Shown here piece after piece: positions 1 to 5,857 of a stretch of 5,857 bases of DNA. The notes beneath the pieces are model-generated. The model did not search any database, was not told where the DNA came from, and saw only the letters and a list, made by a program, of their open reading frames with translations. Numbering within the stretch: position 1 is the first letter of the stretch; every line of letters begins with the position of its first letter. Made by a program: the position numbers and the translations under genes. The DNA comes from Opitutia bacterium (lineage in GTDB: Bacteria > Verrucomicrobiota > Verrucomicrobiia > Opitutales > Opitutaceae), in contig PMKA01000101.1 in the NCBI GenBank assembly GCA_003157575.1, positions 9,256-15,112 of the forward strand, in the 5' to 3' direction.

Positions 1-445
1 CAACGAGGAGGACTTCACCGCCTCACTCGGATTCGAGGTCGGAGGGGCGGGCCAGGGCGCGGACCCGGTCGATGCCGGGGCGTTCAAGGCCATGATCGGG
101 AGGGCCGTCACGGTGTATCCAAATTTCCGTGTCGCCGCCACGACCCTTCGCCGTGTCATCACCGCCACCCGGAACGACTGGAGCGCCATCCTCTGGCACG
201 ACGGGGAGTTTCATGCGAGCCGCGACTATCCCGGGCTCGAAATCCTAGACCGCGTAGGCGGCGGCGATTCCTTCGCGTCCGGGCTCCAGTTCGGGTTTCT
301 GCAGTTCAACGACGCCCGGAAGGCCGTCGAGTACGGGGCCGCCCACGGCGCGCTCGCCGCAACCACCCCCGGCGACACCTCCATGGCGACGCGGAAGGAG
401 GTCGAGAAGATCATCGCCGGCGGCGGCGCCAGGGTCGTGCGCTGA
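1..445 (+). CDS. kdgK: PfkB-family sugar kinase, probable 2-keto-3-deoxygluconate kinase (C-terminal part, 5' end outside window)
   Basis: Cytoplasmic carbohydrate kinase of the PfkB/ribokinase family. KDG kinase phosphorylates 2-keto-3-deoxygluconate with ATP to KDPG, which an aldolase then splits. The frame is open from base 2, giving 147 visible residues and ending in TGA, about the last 40-45% of a usual ~340-residue enzyme. The visible part opens with N-E-E-D, matching the NxxE phosphate/Mg motif region (Asp in place of Glu). It carries the second PfkB signature as DRVGGGDSFASG at visible residues 83-94, where Asp89 is the expected catalytic base and the Gly run forms the anion hole. The 'NDWSAILW' strand and the tail 'GDTSMATRKEVEKII' match my memory of the DRVGGGDSF-type KDG kinases of Clostridia, Bacteroidetes and Verrucomicrobia, as opposed to the E. 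coli KdgK type. PfkB membership is secure; KDG specificity is inferred, and fructokinase or another sugar kinase is possible. The first Met in the frame (92) is internal. The gene runs convergently toward the TPR gene. Confidence 0.85.
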   Translation, partial: NEEDFTASLGFEVGGAGQGADPVDAGAFKAMIGRAVTVYPNFRVAATTLRRVITATRNDWSAILWHDGEFHASRDYPGLEILDRVGGGDSFASGLQFGFLQFNDARKAVEYGAAHGALAATTPGDTSMATRKEVEKIIAGGGARVVR

Positions 446-534
446 TTCGTCCCTGGTTCCGCAGTTGAGGTTTCCAGCCCTCGCAGCAGCGAGCGGGAGC
501 GGAGGTGGGACGCGCAAACAGCCTCCCTCCCCTG
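446..534. other. Convergent intergenic gap between the sugar kinase and the TPR gene
   Basis: These 89 bases separate the stop codons of two genes that face each other. A 5-bp hairpin (CTCGC, AGCA loop, GCGAG at 480-493) and loose GGAGG/CCTCC pairing are visible. Neither has a T-run, so no factor-independent terminator can be called. Nothing else is recognisable. Confidence 0.5.
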
Positions 535-1980
535 CTACTGCGGCGGCCGCCCAAAACGCTGGACGAACGCCGCTTCGATGTTCGTCCTTTCCTTGGCCGA
601 GATCCTGGGTTGGAGACGCACCCGCCGGATCCATTCCGCCGCCGTGGCCTCGTCCCCGGTTGTCACCGAGTAAAGCGCCGCGGCCGAAAGCGCCACAGGA
701 TTCTCGGGCTCCATCTCCAGCGACCGCATCAGCTGTGCAACCCCCTCGTCAAGCCGGCCAAGCTTGAAGTAGAGACCTGCCAGGTCGACGTATCCGCCCG
801 CCTCCTGGGGACGCAGCCGGATTGTCTCCTTGTATTCGGAGATTGCCTCCTCCGACCGCCCGGCCGCGGCGAGGCGGCGCCCGTGTTCCATGTGAAGACC
901 CGGCGATCCCGGGCAGCGCGAAAGCCCGGCGTCGAGCGTCCGGTCCGATCCTCTGGCGTCACCGAGATCCGCAAGCACTCTGGAGAGCTGAAACCACGCA
1001 TCCGGCTGTTCGGGATTCGCTGCGAGGCACTGTTCGAACTGGCGCCTCGCATCGACGCGGCGATTTGCAGCGAGGTAGAGGCCTGCGAGCTGGAAATGAA
1101 CGGTCGCATTGTCAGGCGCCAGCGAAAGCGCACGCTCAATGATCCGAACGGCCCTCGGCAGATCACCGACGAAATTCGCGTCTCCTCCGGCAAGCATGAG
1201 CCGGTAGACGTCATAGCAGTCATCATAAAGCTCGAGCATCCACGGGTCGGGTGTGTCGGAAAAGGTCCCGAAAGCCTTGGCTCTGCCCCTTATTTCCGCA
1301 ACGCGCTCGTTCATTCCGAGGCGTTCATAGACGGTCGGCAGGAGATCGTAGCCTATGCCCCAGTTTGATTCTTCAACGGCAGCTTCAAGACGTCCACGGG
1401 CGTCTTCAAAGCGGCCGGCATCCATGTCGATCCGGGCCAGTCCGACCAGCGCCCAGGGATTGCGGGCTTCGCGCTTGAGCACGGCACCGTAGGCGACGGC
1501 GGCCTCCTCATCTCGGTTCATCTTCAGGAGTGCATCGGCCTGTTTTAAAAGCGTGGGGATGTAGTCGGGGGCGATCTCCGCAGCCCTCCGCCAGAGCGGG
1601 AGCGCGTCATCAAGCTGTCCGTAACCCGCAAGTATGGTCGCGAAACGGTGGAGCCAGCGGGGGTTCCCCGGGTCGACTTGAATGAGCGCCTCGTAACATC
1701 TGGAGGCCTCGGAATAGAAACCGTTGGCATGGTAGAGCCGGCTCAGCTCGCCGAGGGCGTCGACCCTGTCGGGACCGTTTCGCGCGCGGGTTCCGCAGTC
1801 CTCGATCCTCCTGCGGAATTCGGGTGAGAGCGCGCCCGTGTCCGGGACGGCCGGAATCGCCGCCGCAACGCAAACCCGCCGGTCGCGCTCGCGCGTCCAA
1901 ACGATCACCGCCACCGCAGCGCCGGCCAGCAAAAGGGCGCCAACGGCCGCGGACAGAAAGAACTTGCCCCGCCCGCTCAT
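535..1980 (-). CDS. Membrane-anchored tetratricopeptide-repeat (TPR) protein
   Basis: 481-residue protein, probably a periplasm-facing scaffold for protein-protein contacts; specific function unknown. Residues 8-28 form one hydrophobic helix (FLSAAVGALLLAGAAVAVIVW) after a short basic N-terminus, a signal anchor or uncleaved signal. Helix-turn-helix TPR units with the usual W/L/G/Y...A..P pattern follow. They lie at roughly 72-104, 107-139, 141-173, 175-207 and 208-240, then after a non-TPR insert (about 241-272, with DPWMLELYDDCYDVYR) at roughly 276-290 (partial), 293-325, 327-359, 361-393, 395-427 and 429-461. Examples are 'EEAISEYKETIRLRPQEA' and 'RAVRIIERALSLAPDN'. I chose the start at 1980 because it immediately precedes the hydrophobic segment and overlaps the upstream stop as ATGA. 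The same frame stays open to an ATG at 2358, but that stretch is Arg/Gly-rich and lies antisense-free inside the upstream gene in another frame. No clear Shine-Dalgarno is present, which fits translational coupling to the propeller gene. Confidence 0.88.
   Translation of the reverse strand: MSGRGKFFLSAAVGALLLAGAAVAVIVWTRERDRRVCVAAAIPAVPDTGALSPEFRRRIEDCGTRARNGPDRVDALGELSRLYHANGFYSEASRCYEALIQVDPGNPRWLHRFATILAGYGQLDDALPLWRRAAEIAPDYIPTLLKQADALLKMNRDEEAAVAYGAVLKREARNPWALVGLARIDMDAGRFEDARGRLEAAVEESNWGIGYDLLPTVYERLGMNERVAEIRGRAKAFGTFSDTPDPWMLELYDDCYDVYRLMLAGGDANFVGDLPRAVRIIERALSLAPDNATVHFQLAGLYLAANRRVDARRQFEQCLAANPEQPDAWFQLSRVLADLGDARGSDRTLDAGLSRCPGSPGLHMEHGRRLAAAGRSEEAISEYKETIRLRPQEAGGYVDLAGLYFKLGRLDEGVAQLMRSLEMEPENPVALSAAALYSVTTGDEATAAEWIRRVRLQPRISAKERTNIEAAFVQRFGRPPQ
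1977..1980 (-). other. ATGA stop/start overlap coupling the propeller and TPR genes
   Basis: On the minus strand the propeller gene ends ...CCG CCT GTC AGA TGA, and the ATG of the TPR gene shares bases with that TGA (TCAT on the + strand at 1977-1980). This four-base overlap is the classic arrangement for termination-reinitiation. With no Shine-Dalgarno in the preceding ~20 bases, it supports both the operon and the chosen TPR start. Confidence 0.85.
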
Positions 1981-3335
1981 CTGACAGGCGGCCGGCGCCA
2001 AACCGTGACACGCCCCATGCGCACGTAGGGCGGATAGACGTAGAGCCCGCCCGTGACCAAAACGGGACGCCCGTTCCCGTCGATATCCCCTGCGTCCAAA
2101 GTGATCAGGTCCTTCGGCGTGTACGCGAGGATGTGGGGCGAAAAATTCATGTGCCCGTCGTTGCGAAACCATACCAACGACGCGATCTTCGGATTCGTCT
2201 TGTCCCAGTCGGCATAGGCGCTCACGGCGACAATGTCCATGTTCCCGTCGCCATCGAGATCGACGCCGACCGGTGAATACGCCCCGGGCAGGTCCCCCAC
2301 ACGGTGATACTTGAAATTGCCTCCGCCGAGGTTTTCGAGCCACTGCACCCCATGCCATGGACGGGGACCCGGCACGACCGCCGGGCCGAATCCGTCGCCG
2401 TTCGTGTACAAGATGTCCGGACGCCCGTCGTGGTTCAGGTCGGCAACGCTGATGCCGCTGCTTCCGTAATCGTCGTTTGTCGAGCCCCAGAGCAGCTTCG
2501 TCTTGAAATTCCCCTTCCCGTCATTCTGGAACAGGTAGATCTCCTCCCATTGCTGCGAGACGACCGCGGCGATGTCGGGAAAGCCCCTGCCGCACAGGTC
2601 CGCAACGCAGACGTTGATCGTGCCCGAAAGGTTCAGCAGCTGGTGGCCGCGGAACTGCCAGTTCCCCATGTTCTCCATCCACTGGATCTGCCCCTGATCA
2701 TAGCCAAATTGACCGACGGCAAGGTCGGGGCGCCCGTCGCCGTTGAAATCCCCCGCACGCACGTCCGTGACGCGTTCGATGTGGTCGGCAATCAGGTGTC
2801 TCGTGAAATGCTGATGTCCGTCATTCTCAAGGATGACGATCGAGCCGATCCTGTCGTTGTTGGGAAACACCTCACCCATCAGCGAGCATATCAGGTCGAG
2901 ATGGCCTTTCCCGGTCATGTCCGCCGCCTCGACATGGACGATGCCCGGGAGGCCGCCGGCGATCGTGGTTTCCTCGAACCGGCCTCTTGAAACCTGCCTT
3001 ATCCAAACCAGCTTTCCCTCCTTCGCCTCACAGGCGAGGATGTCCATGAGCCCGTCGCCATCAAGGTCGACCGCACGCACATGTGCGATCCAGGGATGAT
3101 CGTCAATGCCTGCGCCGACGTCCTGCCTTTGAAGAAACGAGAGAGCCTCTACAGGCGCGGGGCGCTTGGGCGCGAGGTTCAGGACCGGAGGTTTGCGGCC
3201 GCAGGCCGCCGCCAGCACAAGTACCACCCCGCCGACCAGAAGCCGTGCGGAGGCGCGGCACGGAATCGCGCCGCATGAAATGCGCAGCAGGACGCAGATC
3301 GCGCGGACAGCCCCGCGACAATCCGGGTCGCACAC
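1977..3335 (-). CDS. FG-GAP/VCBS-repeat beta-propeller protein, probable lipoprotein
   Basis: Predicted envelope protein with a seven-bladed integrin-alpha-like propeller; ligand and function unknown. With the GTG start at 3335 it is 452 residues. A hydrophobic stretch 'LLVGGVVLVLAAAC' ends at Cys45, a plausible lipobox for lipid attachment (the -3 residue is Ala, so the match is loose). Seven blade motifs follow, beginning at Asp90, 139, 196, 246, 299, 359 and 417, spaced 49-60 residues. Four are full calcium-type DxDxDG/DxNxDG loops (DLDGDGLMD, DFNGDGRPD, DLNHDGRPD, DLDGDGNMD). The last is DIDGNGRPV, and the second and fourth are degraded (DMTGKGHLD, DLCGRGFPD). Aromatic W-x-x-N strands (WMEN, WLEN, WFRN) separate them. 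The gene overlaps the TPR gene by four bases. The start is uncertain: the only in-frame ATG is at 3452, and using it would add a 39-residue N-terminus resembling a LacI helix-turn-helix, which is odd before a signal peptide. No good ribosome-binding site precedes the GTG. The propeller itself is secure. Confidence 0.87.
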   Translation of the reverse strand: MCDPDCRGAVRAICVLLRISCGAIPCRASARLLVGGVVLVLAAACGRKPPVLNLAPKRPAPVEALSFLQRQDVGAGIDDHPWIAHVRAVDLDGDGLMDILACEAKEGKLVWIRQVSRGRFEETTIAGGLPGIVHVEAADMTGKGHLDLICSLMGEVFPNNDRIGSIVILENDGHQHFTRHLIADHIERVTDVRAGDFNGDGRPDLAVGQFGYDQGQIQWMENMGNWQFRGHQLLNLSGTINVCVADLCGRGFPDIAAVVSQQWEEIYLFQNDGKGNFKTKLLWGSTNDDYGSSGISVADLNHDGRPDILYTNGDGFGPAVVPGPRPWHGVQWLENLGGGNFKYHRVGDLPGAYSPVGVDLDGDGNMDIVAVSAYADWDKTNPKIASLVWFRNDGHMNFSPHILAYTPKDLITLDAGDIDGNGRPVLVTGGLYVYPPYVRMGRVTVWRRPPVR

Positions 3336-3365
3336 CCTAATGATACCATGAAGACAGCCGCGAAA

Positions 3366-3452
3366 CACATGGTCGCGCGGCGCAGATGACACCGTGCCTT
3401 TATGCACGCCGGCCCTCCGGGCGAGGTTCCCCAGTGTAAATCGAGCGGTCAT
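3366..3452 (-). pseudogene. Remnant of a LacI-family regulator (N-terminal DNA-binding helix-turn-helix only)
   Basis: The reading frame from ATG 3452 encodes TLGNLARRAGVHKGTVS at residues 6-22, then SAPRDH. This matches the LacI N-terminal pattern 'T(L/I)xDxAxxAGVxxxTVSxxLR(N/D)': helix 1 is TLGNLARRA, the turn is G-V, and the recognition helix starts at H17-K18. Changes from consensus are Asn for Asp at residue 9, Gly19 where Ser or Ala is usual, and Pro25 in place of the conserved Leu of 'ALR', which suggests decay. After about residue 29 the resemblance stops; the hinge helix and ~270-residue sugar-binding domain are absent. The frame happens to stay open into the propeller gene. Alternatives are a true N-terminal extension of the propeller protein or a chance resemblance. 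Weak 'GATCCGAG' precedes the ATG. Confidence 0.5.
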
Positions 3453-3511
3453 CTCGGATCGGAATTAATCGACCAACGGAAATAGCCTCGACGGCTGCAG
3501 TAGCAAGCCCC

Positions 3512-3555
3512 CCAAAAGAAAAGACCGGCGCCGAGCATTGCCCAGCGCCGGTCTT
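3512..3555 (-). terminator. Factor-independent terminator downstream of the TonB-dependent receptor
   Basis: A perfect 11-bp stem (AAGACCGGCGC at 3521-3531, GCGCCGGTCTT at 3545-3555) encloses a 13-base loop. On the minus strand the stem is followed directly by TTCTTTTGG. It lies about 57 bases past the receptor stop, so it ends the receptor transcript and insulates the propeller-TPR unit. On the + strand the stem is followed by GTTTTG, so weak activity in the other direction is possible, though no + strand gene leads into it. Confidence 0.85.
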
Positions 3556-3612
3556 GTTTTGCACTAGTTCCCAAAACCGCGTTCTAACACCCACTCCACG
3601 ATGGAACGGCTA

Positions 3613-5857
3613 TCAGAATGTGAACGTATTCGTGATCTGCCAGAGCGCCCCTTCGGCGATGCGGTACTGCGCCGGGCTGCCGTCCGGCTGAACCGCAATC
3701 GGGATCAGATGGGCTTTCTGACCGACACTGTGCACGTTGAGCTGGATCTTCCAATTCACGTGCGACGTCAGTTTTCGCTCATAGCCAAGCCAAAGATCGA
3801 CAGCATCCTCCACGGGACTGCGGAAGGGCTTGGTCACGTCGAGGATCTCCTTGGCCGAATCGGTGTAGGACTGCAGGGCGTAGCCGACAATGGCACCCTG
3901 CTGCCACCGATAGCCGGCGCCGACATTCACGCCTTTGAACAGGCCCTTGTCGAAGTAGTAGCTGGCGACGGTGTTGAAGCGCCACGGACGGATTTCCGGC
4001 GCGCTGGAACCATTCTGCGCGAGCAGATTCAGGTAGGGGCCCCAGACAGCGCCAGTCCAAACCGTACGAAGGGTCTGATCACCCGCCCACCACTGCCGGA
4101 TATCGCCTGCAGGACTGTCCATCAGCGCCTTTTCCCGCAGGATGAAGTCGCTCAGTGTGGAACTGAGATTGCTGCGGGTGCCGTCCGTCTTTGCGGCGTT
4201 GATCGCCAAGTTGAGGTTTTTGATCGGCTGTGCGGTGAGCTCGAACTCAACACCCTTGGACGTCGTATCGACCGTGGCAACTGGAACCACGCCATGGATG
4301 GTGCCGTCGTACGAGTTGCCCACCGCATCGCCCGAATTGCCCTGCGTATCGAGATAGGCGGCGGTTACGGTCGTGATCGCATGATCCCAGTCGCCAGCTT
4401 TGAGCGCTGAAACGCTGATCGGAATTCCGTAGTTGTTGAAGAATTGCTGGGAAGGCAGCTGGGAGATCCACGAAGAAATGGCTGCCTCTTCCTTTGCATC
4501 GGTCGCCAAACCGGCGGCCGCGCGCGGTTGCGCGCCGTAGGCCGTGCTATTGTCGTTCCAGGCATAGTCCCAGCCCCAGGCCTGACCCTTGCCGTTATAG
4601 ATACCCCGGGCAAGGATGGCGGCATTGCCCGCGCCGACAGCTTCGACCTGCAGCATGGAACTAATGCCAGAGCTTCCCAGACCGGCGCCGTCACCCTGTA
4701 ACGTGGCGCCATACATGTTCGTCTGGTACCAGTTGGCTTTGAACGAAACCTTGTCGTCCAGAAGTGTGATGAGGACGCCATACTCCTTGGTTTTTCCGGT
4801 GGCGTTCGGAATATTGTTCCCTTCGATGTCGAGACGGGTGCTCTGGGCGTTCCAGTTGTCGGAATGATTGTAGAAGAGGCTGATGTCCGTTCCGAGTGGC
4901 AGATGTTTCCGAATCTCCTTCGGCGTGTGAAGAACGATGCTCCATAGAGAAGTGTTCCTGGAGTAATCCACGCGAGAACTGCCCGAACTGTTGATGTCGT
5001 AATTCATGCTGACAGTCTTCGATGCTGCGTCGCCAATGGGCGCGCTCACCGAACGATGCACGAGGTCGTCGTGGCGTATTCCATACGTGGCAACGATGTT
5101 GTCGTCCCACAGAAAACCCTGCCAGTTGGCGGCCGTCGACTTGACGTCCACCTGGTCTTTTGAAGCAGCAAAGTAGAGCTTATTGATGTCGCCATTGTCG
5201 GCATTGAGCACCTTGGCCTGCGTCGTTGTCCAGCCCACGTAGTTGGCCGGATTACCCGCTTGCGAGCTGGCAGTACCTTTCCCTGTGAGCGGATCGTAGT
5301 AGGTGTAGGCGGCGTTGGGATCGACGTAGGCGGGATTCGTCGAATCCGTCGGCTTGTTCCAGTTGCTGTTGAAGTAGTATATATTATAGGTCGAAAGTGG
5401 TGTTGCATTGAACGTAACCGGACTCAGGTGCGCTCCAGCGGCGCTGCTTGCGTTCTGCAGATTCGGCCCAAGATAGATGGCGTAATCGACCGCGCGGATA
5501 CGATTCTGGATGGTCTGATCCGTGTCACCCAGAGTGGTCGCCCAACTCGGATCCATCGCCCAACGGGCATACTGGCGATTGTCCTCCTGTTTCTTGTCAT
5601 CGGAGTACAACGCCGTGAAGTTGTGATGACCGAGGAGTTTGGTGAGCAACGAATCTTTGGCGAAGAAGTCGCTGGCGCGGAGTTCGCCGGTAACCGTGGC
5701 ATGGAACGCATCCCGGTCGATGAAGTTCATGCCATTGCCATAATAACCCTTGCCGGAAACATAGGGGCGGCCGGCATTGGGATTGGTGGACCCATCCATC
5801 AGCTTGGAATTGATGTCGATGCTGATCTGGTATTGCTCCCCGTCGAGGAAGGGCTCC
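3613..5857 (-). CDS. TonB-dependent outer-membrane receptor (C-terminal part, start outside window)
   Basis: Outer-membrane beta-barrel that imports a ligand using TonB-ExbBD energy. The frame is open to the right edge (first full codon at 5856), giving 747 visible residues and a TGA stop; ATG 5799 is internal. The signal peptide, TonB box and plug lie outside the window, and what remains is barrel. The evidence is alternating aromatic/polar strands with long Asn/Ser/Tyr/Gly-rich loops (for example visible residues ~155-200, rich in Y, N, P), apparently no cysteine, and a last strand WQITNTFTF ending in Phe, the signal recognised by the BAM machinery. The segment 'IRPWRFNTVASYYFDKGLFK' followed by VNVGAGYRWQQGAIVGY, and the final 'IPIAVQPDGSPAQYRIAEG', resemble the very large receptors expanded in Opitutaceae. 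The ligand is unknown; a plant or algal saccharide would fit the nearby KDG kinase but is not shown. Base composition is clearly lower in GC than the genes to the left. A terminator follows the gene. Confidence 0.9.
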   Translation of the reverse strand, partial: EPFLDGEQYQISIDINSKLMDGSTNPNAGRPYVSGKGYYGNGMNFIDRDAFHATVTGELRASDFFAKDSLLTKLLGHHNFTALYSDDKKQEDNRQYARWAMDPSWATTLGDTDQTIQNRIRAVDYAIYLGPNLQNASSAAGAHLSPVTFNATPLSTYNIYYFNSNWNKPTDSTNPAYVDPNAAYTYYDPLTGKGTASSQAGNPANYVGWTTTQAKVLNADNGDINKLYFAASKDQVDVKSTAANWQGFLWDDNIVATYGIRHDDLVHRSVSAPIGDAASKTVSMNYDINSSGSSRVDYSRNTSLWSIVLHTPKEIRKHLPLGTDISLFYNHSDNWNAQSTRLDIEGNNIPNATGKTKEYGVLITLLDDKVSFKANWYQTNMYGATLQGDGAGLGSSGISSMLQVEAVGAGNAAILARGIYNGKGQAWGWDYAWNDNSTAYGAQPRAAAGLATDAKEEAAISSWISQLPSQQFFNNYGIPISVSALKAGDWDHAITTVTAAYLDTQGNSGDAVGNSYDGTIHGVVPVATVDTTSKGVEFELTAQPIKNLNLAINAAKTDGTRSNLSSTLSDFILREKALMDSPAGDIRQWWAGDQTLRTVWTGAVWGPYLNLLAQNGSSAPEIRPWRFNTVASYYFDKGLFKGVNVGAGYRWQQGAIVGYALQSYTDSAKEILDVTKPFRSPVEDAVDLWLGYERKLTSHVNWKIQLNVHSVGQKAHLIPIAVQPDGSPAQYRIAEGALWQITNTFTF

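Larger units (their letters stand above)
3336..3612. other. Intergenic region upstream of the propeller-TPR unit
   Basis: These 277 bases lie between the receptor stop and the chosen propeller start. They hold the terminator and the LacI-like remnant listed separately. Promoter elements for the propeller-TPR unit must lie here if the terminator is effective, but I see only weak candidates: a -10-like TATCAT on the minus strand at 3340-3345 without a matching -35 box, and a poor TTGCTA...TATTTC pair farther upstream. No operator palindrome was identified. Confidence 0.4.

Noticed and set aside
480..493. Small hairpin CTCGC-AGCA-GCGAG in the convergent gap
   Set aside because: Only 5 bp of stem and no T-run on either side, so it is not supportable as a terminator.
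505..1368. 287-codon open frame on the + strand
   Set aside because: It lies fully opposite the TPR gene, whose repeat pattern is unmistakable. The + strand product is Arg/Pro-rich with no domain, an expected by-product of GC-rich coding DNA.
1981..2358. N-terminal extension of the TPR gene to ATG 2358 (126 extra codons)
   Set aside because: The extension is Arg/Gly-rich low-information sequence within the propeller gene in another frame. The ATG at 1980 directly precedes a membrane helix and forms the ATGA overlap.
2304..2990. 228-codon open frame on the + strand
   Set aside because: Antisense to the propeller repeats. Its regular Val/Asp/Arg pattern just mirrors the repeated DxDGDG codons on the other strand.
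3103..3333. Small Arg-rich minus-strand frames overlapping the propeller N-terminus (also 3179-3370)
   Set aside because: No domain, high Arg/Ala content typical of out-of-frame GC-rich DNA, and they overlap the better-supported propeller frame. Kept only as part of the frameshift question.
3340..3345. TATCAT (minus strand) as a -10 promoter box for the propeller gene
   Set aside because: Five of six bases match, but there is no acceptable -35 hexamer at 16-18 bases, and transcription would begin at about the GTG codon itself. Left as a note only.
3601..4410. 269-codon open frame on the + strand
   Set aside because: Antisense to the receptor C-terminus, which has clear barrel strands and a terminal Phe. 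The + frame shows no recognisable domain.

Overview
The window looks like a chromosomal segment of a GC-rich Gram-negative bacterium. It most resembles Verrucomicrobiota of the Opitutaceae type. The main reasons are the TonB-dependent receptor C-terminus (wording like 'RPWRF.. ..YYFDKG..KGVNVG.GYRW' and '..IPI.VQPDGSPAQYRIA..' with a terminal Phe) and a LacI-type helix-turn-helix fragment reading 'AGVHKGTVS'. This placement comes from recalled family resemblance, not from a search.

Layout, left to right. (1) Positions 1-445, + strand: the C-terminal part of a PfkB-family sugar kinase, best called 2-keto-3-deoxygluconate kinase. (2) Positions 446-534: a short convergent gap with no convincing terminator. 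(3) Positions 535-3335, - strand: a two-gene unit read right to left. First comes a lipoprotein-like FG-GAP/VCBS beta-propeller protein, then a membrane-anchored TPR protein. The two share a 4-base ATGA stop/start overlap, so they are almost certainly co-transcribed and translationally coupled. (4) Positions 3336-3612: the region upstream of that unit. It holds an apparent remnant of a LacI-family regulator (DNA-binding helix-turn-helix only) and a strong factor-independent terminator at 3512-3555. (5) Positions 3613-5857, - strand: the C-terminal ~747 residues of a large TonB-dependent outer-membrane receptor whose start lies beyond the right edge.

Functionally, the receptor would import an unidentified substrate across the outer membrane and the kinase would phosphorylate KDG inside the cell, the last-but-one step of uronate, pectin or alginate breakdown. 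Placing them in one sugar-acid pathway is an inference from proximity only. The propeller-TPR pair has no assigned function. Both products are predicted to lie outside the cytoplasm and both are repeat scaffolds, which suggests a complex at the cell envelope. The most noteworthy items are this coupled pair, the orphan LacI helix-turn-helix fused in frame upstream of it, and the base-composition change on the receptor side of the terminator. No RNA genes, CRISPR arrays, insertion sequences or attachment sites were seen.
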